A stretch of DNA of 64,000 bases from Chamaecyparis obtusa (lineage: Eukaryota; Streptophyta; Pinopsida; Cupressales; Cupressaceae). The stretch spans positions 1,940,501 to 2,004,500 of the forward strand of contig BSBK01001537.1 in the NCBI GenBank assembly GCA_027943335.1, in the 5' to 3' direction. Positions within the stretch are counted from its first letter, which is position 1; every line of letters starts with the position of its first letter. The notes under the pieces were generated by a model. The model was not told where the DNA came from. It did no database searches and worked only from the letters and a program-made list of their open reading frames with translations. Of this stretch, positions 1-9,900 are shown one piece after another. The position numbers were made by a program, and so were the translations under genes.

Positions 1-379
1 AAGGTCCAATCAAATGATGATATGATAAAAGCATGGTGTAGATCTCTTGAAGATATTTAATTTAAAAATAAAATGGGCTCAATTGGGCTCTTGTGTCAAA
101 AGTTATGGCCACTGAAAGTTGAGCTACTATATAGAGAAAAATAAAAAAATCTCAAAATACTTTGGTTGACATCAAAACCCATTTTGGGCATATTCCGAGG
201 CAAGAGAAATGAGAGAAAAATGGTTAGTCACAAATCAAATAGGTGACACCTTCCAAAAGATTAAAGGGCAGTTATACTTCCAAAGATAAAAAGTGAAAAT
301 AGGGGTTACATAGGACAATTTAGCTCATATAGATGGTGGTTCTAGATCACAAATCTATGTAAAGAGGAAGCCCAAGCTG
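1..379. other. No gene recognised
   Basis: AT-rich sequence with no long reading frame and no recognised repeat terminus. It directly precedes the LTR-like end at 380-517 and could be the upstream part of that LTR or the 3' internal end of a lost element, but I could not align it to the other LTRs here. Confidence 0.4.
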
Positions 380-517
380 TTGTAGATATTATTTTCTAAA
401 TATTAAAATTTCATTTCATTGAGATAATTGAAAGCCAAGGTTTCTTTCTTGTATTTTTTTTCCTCTATTATTGTTCATGTGTTTGGATTTGTAAAGGGTC
501 TAAGTACCCTTCATCAA
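380..517 (+). repeat. LTR 3'-end relic, B family
   Basis: This stretch matches the last ~140 bp of the B chromovirus LTRs (7740-8069 and 43697-44047): a shared block reading TTCATTTCATTG, then AAAGC(C)AAG, and a common terminus in ACCCTTCATCA. No tRNA primer-binding site follows, unlike after 8069, so it is the end of a 3' LTR, a solo LTR or a fragment. A short reading frame across it is LTR sequence and not a gene. Confidence 0.5.
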
Positions 518-1126
518 GAACACAAGCATGCCAAAACCCATATAATTTTGGAAGATTCTTCCCATCCAATCACTAAGTTGAAATCAAAAGAGTTATTGAA
601 TGAAGACTTGGAATGTGTTATAGGAGGCGAGGGCATGTAGACAAAGATAAACATTGGAAATCAAATAAAAAATGACAAGTTAGGTTAAATGAAGTTTTGT
701 AGGGTTTTATAACCCACCCACATCCTTGAGCATTGAAAACTCCAACACAATTTTCCCTACGCTTGTTCCATGAGGAAACCTTTACACTATGACCAAATTA
801 TTTAAAATTCACCTTGTATCCATCAATTAAATTTTAAGCTATGTAGCATGAAATACTTTTACTCAAAATAAATTTTCAATTCTAGAAGAATAAGGGTATG
901 TCGTGGAGTCCACAATAGGGTATGTGTTCAAATTTTAGGCAATTTTTGAGGTTGTAAATCACTTGGTTGTTGCATACGGACCATATTAGATGTAAAAAAT
1001 TATGGATGAAGCCTTGCATATGAGAGATTCATGTAAGAATGTGGTTATTAGAAATTCATTTTGACTTGGTAATGGATAGTTAGAGTAAGATATTTAAAAG
1101 ATGTGTGAGTGATAATACCATCCATA
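518..1126. other. No gene recognised
   Basis: Non-coding sequence between the LTR relic and the LTR of element G. I see no protein similarity, RNA gene or repeat terminus. Confidence 0.4.
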
Positions 1127-1914
1127 TGTTGATCCCTAAGTTTTGTTGTCTATTAGTGTCTTACACTTAGTCATTTTCTGGGTAATGTTGGTCGGTCATC
1201 ACTGTGACCGAGCCATCTAGTAAAGGCTGAGTTAAGTCTAGGCTTGTATATTATACATTTACTGAGTAGTAGTTACTATCGATCAAGTTAGAGGTCACCG
1301 AGTACTTCAGTAATAACTGAGTAGTTTATGCAGAGCTATGTAGATATGTTAGTGTCGAGCACCGGTATGTGAAGAATAGTTAATGTTGAGTGTCAGAGAT
1401 TTCATATGCCAAGCAAGCTAGATTTGATATATGTATTTGTAATGACACAAACACTTAGGTAAACTATTTTTCCTGACATCTATACAGAGTTTTATGTTTG
1501 TTGAGGAAATCACAGAGGTGATTATGCCTTAGATTTATAATCATTGATCCCTGTGTAATATATATAGCCAATCAAATTTAGGGAATGCTTAAGTGGCATA
1601 AGTAGAGAATCTAGATTGGTGATCTTGATCTATGGAGTTGATTTGTTATCTATATACGATGAGATCTGAACCCTAAAACATTAGTATGAGTGAGAAAGAG
1701 TATGTAAGAAGAAGGATCTCATATACAGAATAGAGAAACACTTTTGATATAGGAAAAGATCAGTAAAAGTGACCGAGCAAAGAAGTGAAGGACAAAATAG
1801 AGTTATATTTGATAGAGGAGATCAAATAAGTATTGAAAGGAGAAGATCTATTATCAACATCATAGTGAAAACTGAAGGATCAGTATCTCACTTTCCCATA
1901 ATAGATTTCCAACA
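1127..1914 (+). repeat. 5' LTR of SIRE-like element G
   Basis: The 3' boundary is well supported: the stretch ends in CCAACA and is followed after two bases by a tRNA-iMet-type primer-binding site, the same spacing as in element A. The 5' boundary (TGTTGATCCC, giving a TGTTG...CAACA terminal inverted repeat) is inferred, since no second LTR copy remains in the window to define it. It has a TATA run at 1559-1566 and repeated ACCGAG hexamers (1207, 1297, 1772). Confidence 0.5.
1559..1566 (+). promoter_or_regulatory. TATA box in G LTR
   Basis: TATATATA within the LTR, about 350 bp upstream of the LTR end; it would drive plus-strand transcription of element G. Assigned by position and composition only. 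Confidence 0.35.
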
Positions 1915-1916
1915 AT

Positions 1917-1928
1917 TGGTATCAAAGC
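1917..1928 (+). other. Primer-binding site of G (tRNA-iMet type)
   Basis: TGGTATCAAAGC, a one-base variant of the plant copia primer-binding site TGGTATCAGAGC, two bases after the LTR end. Element A has the same variant at 42082-42098, which supports a shared lineage. Confidence 0.7.
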
Positions 1929-2986
1929 TAAGTCTCTTAAAGAAGTCTAATCACTTGTGAGTTAAGGTCTTAGAGATGGAGGTTTATAAGTTGGGAAAGA
2001 TCATATAGAATTAGAAGATTGAAATTCAGCTTGTATTACATCAGCTTGAAGCAGCTAGAAGTGAATTGCAGAAATCCTTGAGCAGAAGGAGAGAATTGGC
2101 AATTCAACAGAATGAAACTCAATACCAAGAAGAGGATACTAGAGGACTATTTGACATTGGTAATTCTACTGAAAGTGAAAAAGCTATAATAGATCTGCTA
2201 GAGAAAAACAACATACTAAGTGAGGACATCAGAAATCTAAAGAGATAATATGAAATACAATCAGTAAGACTTCGTGAAGTAACCGAACAGAAAAAGAAAG
2301 CTAAAGAAGACAAGACAATGGCTGAAGAAGATAAAAGACAAATATCTATAAGACTTGATGAAAGGACATGTGACATACAAAGGTTGACAAACAATCAATT
2401 GGACATGGTGAATCAACTGTTACTTTTTAATCAAGAGTTGGGCAGGAAAGATGTGGAAATCACAAATCTGAGATCAGAAAATAGCCAACTAAAGAATGAA
2501 CTAAGATCTAAAAAGGAACTCAATGAGAGGATGAACAAGCCTAATAAAGCTGTGAAATACTTTGAAGAATTGTTAAGGTCACCTAGAAGATCCAGTGATA
2601 CTTTTGGACTTGGACATAATGAGCACTTGTCATCCACTGAAGAAGGAGAATCATCAAAGAGTGGAAAACAGGGGAATGCAAAGTCAAAGAACAACAAACC
2701 TGCATGCTATCATTGTGGAAAGCTAGGACACACAACTAACATCTACAGAAGCAAGTATGGTAAGTCCAATCTTAAACCAAAATTCAATGGAAATTGTTTT
2801 AATTACAAGAAACATGGACACCAGGCACATGAATGCAGATCAAAGGTCAGTAATCCACCTACCTCATCTAGATTTCAAGGACATTGTTTTAACTGTCAAA
2901 AATATGGTCATAGAGCACAAGAGGGTAGATCCAAAGCTAAGTGGACACCTAATAAGTAGACTAAAGCACCTAGGAAAGGTACCACA

Positions 2987-3122
2987 TGTTGACTTGGTGG
3001 TTAGCACCTCCTTGGAGATTCATGACATGGCTTAACTGCCTCTCGTGGATCAGGTTAAATCTGGCATTTGTATCGGGCATTGAGAGTTTGAGCTTTTGGT
3101 GCAACGGCAAATGATTCCAACA
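2987..3122 (+). repeat. TRIM 5' terminal repeat
   Basis: 136 bp, starts TGTTGAC and ends CCAACA. It differs from the downstream copy at only a handful of positions, so the insertion is fairly young. Confidence 0.9.
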
Positions 3123-3124
3123 AT

Positions 3125-3136
3125 TGGTATCAGAGC
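3125..3136 (+). other. TRIM primer-binding site
   Basis: TGGTATCAGAGC, the exact plant tRNA-iMet primer-binding site, two bases inside the left terminal repeat. Confidence 0.88.
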
Positions 3137-3203
3137 CTTGGGTCACGGGTTCGAGTCTCCCTTCAGTGGGTGCTGAAGGCTCAGTCGGTGCTGAGGGGGA
3201 GAT

Positions 3204-3339
3204 TGTTGACTTGGTGGTCAGCACCTCCTTGGAGATTTGTGACATGGCTTAACCGCCTCTCATGGATCAGGTTAAATCTGGCATTTGTATCGGGCATTGA
3301 GAGTTCAAGCTTTTGGTGCAACGACAAATGATTCCAACA
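3204..3339 (+). repeat. TRIM 3' terminal repeat
   Basis: 136 bp copy of 2987-3122, preceded by the polypurine tract at 3190-3203 and followed by target duplication CCACA at 3340-3344. Confidence 0.9.
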
Positions 3340-3643
3340 CCACATACAATTGGGACTACAATACATGGTATAGTTGTCATTATTGTGGAGATTATGGCCA
3401 TATTGGAGTAAATTGTTTGAAGACACATTTAAGAGGAAAATCCAAGAGTTGGATGAGTGGAAGTCTTGTCTGTTACAAATGCAATAAGATTGGTCACTTA
3501 AAGAGAGACTGTAGAGAACATATATCAAACAATGAATGAGTCAAGAATGAAGGGACTTGGAGGAAGAAAGAGGAAGCAAGAAATAGTGGAGCCAATGAAC
3601 CTGAGGTCACCCAATCCAATGGATCAGGTGATCACACTACTTA

Positions 3644-4229
3644 AAACTAAGCAAAGAAGGTATGTGAGGAACTGAATCCTATAATAATTTATTTTACATC
3701 AGTTCCTAACATTTTATATGTTAAAGTCCATATCTGCATAGATTAAGATGCATTACAACAAATTTGAGAAAGAAGCTACATTATATATTTGATGTCGAGC
3801 ATCAACATTTAAGTTCATAGTGACCGAGTCACTAGTGTATGCTGAGCTCCTATGATATCTAAGATGTGATATGTACCGAGCTGAAACCAAATGGTAGTAT
3901 TGACCGAGCATATGTTTACTGAGTTAACATGAGAATGCTGAGACAACTATATTTCACCTAGAAATTTTACAGATCATTAATGAAGCCCTAATCTGACCGT
4001 TTGAAGTCTATAAAGAGGAATGTTACCATTTATTCTCATTTCACTAGTGGTTTGAGAACTTGCAGAGTGATTTTAGAGAGATTTCAAAGCGATTGACTAG
4101 ATCTATTTGTGCTAAGTGTGATTTGCAAAGATCTTTATAGTGTGTTGTGGACAATCATTTAAGAACTGTTCGAACAAGGTATTTACCGAGTAACTCATAT
4201 TTGGAATTGGAGCCCTCTATTTTGAAGAT
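3644..4229 (+). promoter_or_regulatory. LTR-like promoter region before ORF2
   Basis: Non-coding stretch between the zinc-knuckle frame and the long ORF2. It carries several ACCGAG hexamers, a TATA box (TATAAAG, 4009-4015) and, 15 bases before the ORF2 ATG, a sequence TTGGAATTGGAGCCC (4201-4215) matching 12 of 15 positions of a tRNA-iMet primer-binding site. It may be the LTR end of a separate element (H) inserted in G, or an internal promoter. The left boundary is not defined. Confidence 0.35.
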
Positions 4230-7200
4230 ATGGTGTCTACATCATCTATTATAGCCATGAAGCAAGGAAATGAGGTATTAAACATTCAACTTGGGAGGAA
4301 TGATGCGTGCAAACCATAGACATTTCAAGCCATTCCTAAAAGTGCGATGAAGGGAGTTCTCACAAGTGCCCTATCATCGATCCCTCTAAAGGTCCTAATG
4401 ATTAATGATGTATACACATGCTACATGTGTAAGATTGGAGAGATAGGATATTACGAGCTTAGAGAAGAATATGAAAAACTTTGCAACAACGGGGTGTTGA
4501 AGTCTGAACACTAGAAGGTTTTCGAGTGAGGGTTAGTGCATGCCCTTGATTTCTCATGGAATTTTAAGATTGAATAGATCAAAATTCTGTTGAGCCAAGT
4601 TCATGACATGAAGTTATGGCTGGAGGGTGGACCAATTAAGATTATAAAAGAGATGATACACCGATTCACTAGTTACCCTAGTCTTACAGGGAAAAAGACA
4701 ATGAGATGCCAGAGAAAGGAAATTATACAAGCAAACACTCAAGCGGTATGGAACAAAAGAGGGATGACTATTATTTACAATCACCGATCCAAAAATTGAT
4801 TTTGCAGTGAGAGTGATTGCTCACAAGCTCTACCAATCTAGTGGGCTAGATAGTGTTCCTTGTATAGCGGTGGACCAGGCATGGAAGATGGTGAAGAAAG
4901 ATCATACCTATGATCTTACCAAGCTACAATTAACACAGCTTGCCGAGAACCTCACTTCTATCAGGAAAGAAAAGAATTCAATGTGTAAGTTTGGTTCTCT
5001 GCTCACTTGTCTATTCTTCTATGTTCAGAATAGATTTCCTACTATTGTTGATGTTGTATGGGATAAGGAATGACTAGTCACTCAATAGATAAATGAGTTT
5101 ATTGATCAATTAGGAGATAATTTTGAGAGTGTGATGGACAATTATTTTTTAGAGTTTAAGAATAAAATGAGGAAAAGGAGTAGGATTCCTATATCACTAG
5201 TGGAGAAATACTACAATGACATATGTTTTCTAGTTGACACCGAGCACACATATGCATAGGCAGTTACACCGAGGGTATCATGGCTTAGGCCATTGCCTTA
5301 TGAAGTTAATGTAAATGAGACAACAACATCAATAACCACCCTATTAGCTAAGGAAATTGATAAAAAGGATAAATATTTTGGGACTCATGAGGAAGCAAAG
5401 TCCAAGATAACCATGGGGTTGAAATCTGCAACCATGGAGAGAAAAAGGAAGAAGTTAGTCAAAAACCTAGAGAAGATGCTAGGAGGAGAAGAGGAAAATG
5501 CACCTCTTGAGTTGACACAAGGGTTAGTAGAGGACAAGTCTAGAGAGTCACAAGGAAGTGAAGAGGAGACTGAAATCACAAAGAAAGGAAAGAAGGCATC
5601 AGTTTCCAAGCCTAGCAAGAAACAACTGCAAAAACCTAAGCCCACTCCTCCTACAGTATAAGACCAAGAACAAGGGAAACTTCTACTGTTACAGCTATAG
5701 AGCCACATAAAAAGACCCCAGTATTAGTAAAGAGGAAACCAAGTCAGATTAAGGGTGTGCCGAGAAATTTAAGGAAGAAATCAAGAAGGGAACTAATCTT
5801 GGAGAAAGATGATGATGATGAGGAAACTAATACAAATGAGAATATAAAGAAGAAGGGGCCATCACAAAGGAGACAATTGACTATGGATGAGATATGCCAC
5901 AATATCAAGAGCATTTCTGGATTAGCAGGCTTTAAACAAATAAATTTTGAGAAATTGAGCAATGAAGATAAAGAGAAAGTGGAGGAGGCTATGCTTGAGA
6001 TGTTTTGTACTTTTAAAATGACACCATTACAGATGGGGAATCTTATCCCTGAATAGTTATTCAAAATAATAGATCAAAAATGGCAGTATGCCATGATGAT
6101 TGAAAAACAAATAAGAGAGAGCACTCTAGCTCAAGCCATGTCTGATCTATCCCCTGATTACATAAAGCAATACATGGAATAGTATATAAATAGGTTTGTT
6201 CCCAAGCTCTAAGCATACTCCATTCTACAACATAAGGTTGAAGATATTGTGCAATAGAGCACAAGGTTGTGGAAGATAATCTTTGGACTAATAGTTGACA
6301 AGAGTTCACAACTGAGTGAAGGAACATCCAATAGAGTGGAATTAGATAACAAGGAAGACATTGATGAACCTCAGAATGAAGAGGAAGAAGCATGAAAGAA
6401 GGCAAAAGCCATTGAATCATAGGATATGATGACAATTATGGATATCACTGAGGATAACCTAGTAAAAATAGATGTATTAACTGAGGAGGAAATCCAGAAG
6501 CAAATACTTACCGAGGAAGCCTCAAATAAGTTTTTATCGAGCACCAATCTAGTACTAATCCAAGTACAATATTATCTACGGATTGAGAGTACATCAAATG
6601 TAGAAACTACACCAGTAAGCCCTTATATGGTCACAGTTGAACTTCAAGCCTCACAGAGTACTAGTGCCGAGAAACAGGACAAGTCGGCAATCACACCTAA
6701 GATTACACCTGCCGAGGATAATATTAAAGAACAAGTAGATAAGTTTGCATTAGTTGTAATAAGTCCTCATGTGGAGGAAAAGGAAAAGATTGAAGAAGAG
6801 AAAGAAAAGGAAAAACCAGAGCCTAAGGAACAAGAGGCTATAAAAGATCTTATACAGATGTTGAGTGGAAACACACCGAGGAAGAAATCAAAAAAGAAGA
6901 AGGAGAAATATCTTGCAACATAGGTGACACTTGATGAAGTTATAGTGATTCCTAAGTGGGACACTGATAACTTAACATATGAGAAAATGCAGATATTGCA
7001 AGATCATTTGAAGAAGAAGAGAAAACAAGAAGAGTTGAGAAGGGAGCATCAACAAAAATAAGTATTGCATGAGATCAAAGGTATTTTTATTGATGCTTTT
7101 GAAATGGATGATGTGAATGAATCTGCACCTATCTTAGATCAACTAGTACAAACTGTTTAGAAGGTTAATAGTGATGATAGTGAGTCAAATGATAAGATTA

Positions 7201-7739
7201 TGCAGTTGTCTGAGAGAAAGTTTGAGACTGAGGTACTAGAAAAGGTTTCAACTGACATTGCAGTTAAACAAGTAGAACTTTCTACCTTAGTGACAAACTT
7301 AGAGGAAGTTGTGCAAAATGATCATTCTCTATACAAGAAGTTATGCAATTTTGAAGAGTTCACTAAGGATAATCAGGATTTGATAGATAAATTGCAATTA
7401 GACTTAAAGTCTACAGGTCATTCACTGAGCATGGATGCAAGTTCCAGCTCCATCTACTTCACCAGATTTCTACATGCACAAGGAAGATTAGCCGAGTTGA
7501 TGGATAATGATGGAAGAATAAGGGCAAGGATAATTTTAATACAAATGATGTTAACACCTCATCTATAGGTTATGCAAAAGGAATTAGAAATGACAAAGGA
7601 GTTAATGCAGAAAGACCCTCATCTTTCTATTGTCGAGAGCCTAGTTGAGCTAGCTGTCGAGCTAGAAATTAAGTCACAAGTTTTGGAGTCTATAAGGTCC
7701 AGATGGGACAATGCATCAGGTATGATAATGCAGCTCCAA
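4230..7739 (+). pseudogene. Long unrecognised retroelement ORF2, broken and truncated
   Basis: A plus-strand reading frame of ~1,170 codons that I do not recognise. It opens with an ATG, MVSTSSIIAMKQGNEVLN. An N-terminal part looks globular (around 4590-5290: KLWLEGGPIKIIKEM, LLTCLFFYVQNRFPTIVDVVW). Long lysine/glutamate-rich segments follow (5380-5650, 5757-6050, 6770-6910), and then a heptad-rich tail (7200-7739). Two frame changes (near 4800 and 5660) and well over ten stops break it. The last 2 kb stay in one frame until 7739, where the B LTR begins. No retroviral enzyme motif is seen. It lies where G or H would carry an extra ORF; some SIRE-type elements carry a coiled-coil env-like ORF, but I see no signal peptide or clear membrane anchor, so I do not call it env. 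Confidence 0.5.
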
Positions 7740-8069
7740 TGTAATAAAATATAAATAATAATATCTTAGGGTTGGTTGGCCTCAAAATTTAGGGTTAGAT
7801 TTTCTAGAACCTTCTTGGGTAGTTAAAATTCCCCCTATATAATGAAGGTACATAGGATTATCTAGGGTAGTTCTGAGGATGTAAATGGTGCCTCTGGCTT
7901 GCAAAATATTATAATGAAAATTCTCATTTGGTTGTGCGTGTTATATTTATGAAGATTGTAATTCCATTTCATTGGAGATAATAGAAAGCAAGTTTCTTGT
8001 TCTTGTAATTTATTATTATTTCTATATTATGTTGTGTGTTTGTGTTGATAAGGGGAGTACCCTTCATCA
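7740..8069 (+). repeat. B 5' LTR
   Basis: Aligns over its length with 43697-44047: shared blocks AATAATAATATCTTAGGG, AAAATTCCCCCTATATAATG, GGCTTGCAAAATATT, and ACCCTTCATCA at the end. CCTATATAATG is the likely TATA region. The exact first base (TG at 7740) is inferred from where the two copies begin to match. Confidence 0.8.
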
Positions 8070-8071
8070 AG

Positions 8072-8083
8072 TGGTATCAGAGC
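8072..8083 (+). other. B primer-binding site (tRNA-iMet)
   Basis: TGGTATCAGAGC two bases after the LTR; it would prime minus-strand DNA synthesis. Confidence 0.88.
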
Positions 8084-8138
8084 AGGAGTTCCTGAGTGTA
8101 GAAAAATTGACAAATGTGAGGTAGTTTACACCAAGACC

Positions 8139-9350
8139 ATGGTTGTGGGTTTGAGAGATAAGTGTAGAAAAAAATTGCCTCCACAAAGGAACTGTGGTGG
8201 GAGAGTTGTAGGTGTGACAAAAGAGGGTTTTCGAGCCCTCTAGAGACAAGTGCAAGCATTGCAAGAGGACCTGCATAGGGGAATGAATATTATGGTAAGA
8301 GATGAAAGTGAGGAGGGATTTGAAGAAGGACAAGTTGAATAAGAAGCACCAAAAGTGGCTAGAGATCCTAAGGAGAATAGGGTTTTGAGGGTTATTTCCA
8401 AGATTGGAAAGAGACCCAAGATTAAAGTCCCTACATTTTCAAAAAATAACCAAGAGGAACTGATCGATTGGATCAATGATTTGGAAGAATATTTTGAGTA
8501 TGAAGATGTCAAAGATCCTGAGAGGGTCAGATTTGTGAAGGCCAAATTGAAAGGTCATGCAAAAATTTGGTGGCAGGAGATTTAGTTGGAGAGGAATAGG
8601 AGAGGAAAGGAGAAAATTACAAGATGGGACCAAATGGTGGAGAAAGTGAAGAGATAATTTATTCCCATTAACTATGAGCTTGACCATCTCAATAAAATTC
8701 AAGGGTTGAAGCAAGCAGGAAGATCTATTTAAGAATATATAGAAAAGTTCTATAGAGTCCTCATCAGAATAGGTCACATAGAAGATGATAAGGAAAAAGT
8801 TACCTGTTACCTTAATGGGTTAAGGTCAAGTATCTAGGATGAGCTGAGTATGGTTAGAATTACTAGAATTGAAGAGGTGTACTAGTTTTATTTAAGGGTA
8901 GAAGACAAGTTGAGCAAGAGATTTGAAGGAAAGTAAAGAGGGTGAAGCCAATGAGGAAGAGGAAGTGGAAGATCCTTTGGGAGTCAAAATGAGGACCACA
9001 GGAAAAATGAAGAGGTGGGTACCATCCAAAATCTAAGGAATGAGAGTTTCAATCGCTCTCATGATCAAAACAATGGAGAAAAAAGAGGAAGAGAGAGAGG
9101 AAGGCCTAGACAAGGATCCGAGAGAGGTGGTTTCAGAGGAACTTGTTTCCATTGTGGTGAGGAAGGGAATCAAGCCTATGAATGTCTACAATGCCAAGGA
9201 AGGAATGATAGAAGGTCTGAAGGTTAGGAACGAGTTGTGCATGCCAATGAAGAAGCTCAATTGAAGAAATTAAATGATGTTGAGAGGGGAGAAACTCTTG
9301 TTGTTAGGAGAATCATGTTAAATGGAGAAATTGAGTTAGGTTAGAGGAAG
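8139..9350 (+). pseudogene. B gag (capsid and nucleocapsid)
   Basis: Starts near MVVGLRDKCRKKLPPQRN. A Ty3-type capsid core is clear at 8420-8890: FSKNNQEELIDWINDLEEYF, then RVRFVKAKLKGHAKIWWQE, and LDHLNKIQGLKQAGRSI after a stop. The nucleocapsid region has an arginine/glycine-rich stretch (9070-9140) and one knuckle, CFHCGEEGNQAYEC, in which the histidine is replaced by asparagine, so zinc binding would be impaired. At least six in-frame stops. Gag would form the virus-like particle. Confidence 0.75.
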
Positions 9351-9900
9351 AGCCTATTTCGCACTAGGTGTAAGTGTGAGGATAAGTGTTCTGATGTAAT
9401 TATTGATAGTGGAAGCACTAATAATATGGTATTAGAAGAGATGGTCACAAATATAAAGCTCAAGAGGGAGAGACACCCACATCTGTATCAGATTGCCTGG
9501 GTGCAAGATGACCACAAGGTCCTAGCCAATGAGAAGTGTGTGGTGAAGTTCAAGATTGGGAGCTACCAAGATGAGGTACTATGTGATATCATAGCCATGG
9601 ATGCATGTCATATGTTGTTGGGGAGGCCATGGAAATTCAATAGACATGATATACATGATGGTCATGAAAACACCTACTCTTTGGTAAAGGATGGAGTTCA
9701 TCATAAGATGAAACCCCTAATGAAGACGTAAGAAAAGGTATGCAATAGTGCTATAATATGTTTAGTTGATGGAATGAAGTTTCTAGAAGGCTTGAGGCAT
9801 GATCATATGTGTCTTGCTTTAATTCCAAAAGTTGATAAATAGGAAGTAGAAGATGTACCTATAGAAGTTGCAAATTTGTTGGATGAGTTTTAGGATATTG
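9351..9900 (+). pseudogene. B aspartic protease
   Basis: Retropepsin-like domain with an intact catalytic triad VIIDSGST (Asp at 9405-9407) and the later MLLGRPWKF motif near 9615, which is the usual C-terminal flap/core of gypsy proteases. It would cleave Gag-Pol. It stays in the same frame as gag, with stops after 9728. Confidence 0.75.

Larger units (their letters stand above)
2987..3339 (+). mobile_element. Complete TRIM retrotransposon, 353 bp
   Basis: Two near-identical 136-bp direct repeats (2987-3122 and 3204-3339), each TGTTGACTTGG...ATTCCAACA, flank an 81-bp interior. The interior has a tRNA-iMet primer-binding site two bases after the first repeat and a purine-rich tract (GCTGAGGGGGAGAT) directly before the second. 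A perfect 5-bp target duplication CCACA lies at 2982-2986 and 3340-3344. There is no coding capacity, so it must move by borrowed enzymes. It interrupts the zinc-knuckle gene of element G. All the terminal-repeat-in-miniature hallmarks are present. Confidence 0.92.
1960..3643 (+). pseudogene. Coiled-coil and zinc-knuckle Gag-like protein (element G)
   Basis: Degenerate plus-strand frame just after the primer-binding site. The N-terminal ~300 codons are charged and heptad-rich (coiled coil). A segment reading RSPRRSSDTFGLGHNEH resembles the region before the knuckles in SIRE/Maximus Gag proteins. Five CCHC knuckles follow. Three have lost a ligand (CYHCGKLGH...Y, CFNYKKHGH...C, CFNCQKYGH...G) and two are intact (CHYCGDYGHIGVNC, CYKCNKIGHLKRDC). 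The TRIM at 2987-3339 sits between knuckles three and four; removing it with one target duplication restores the frame exactly. The frame has several stops, and no capsid-type (UBN2) domain is visible between the primer-binding site and the coil. No protease, integrase or polymerase follows, so G is non-autonomous or internally deleted. The function would be RNA/DNA binding in a virus-like particle; lineage is by resemblance only. Confidence 0.6.

Noticed and set aside
428..640. Short open frame near the window start
   Set aside because: It lies over a B-family LTR end and has no ATG at its head or protein similarity.
3123..3203. tRNA gene at the TRIM interior
   Set aside because: Only a primer-binding site and a B-box-like motif; no A-box, anticodon arm or acceptor pairing.
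2987..3339. Cassandra-type TRIM with 5S RNA promoter
   Set aside because: No 5S internal control region is visible in the terminal repeats.
4230..7739. Envelope-like protein
   Set aside because: Position would fit, but I see no signal peptide or convincing membrane anchor.
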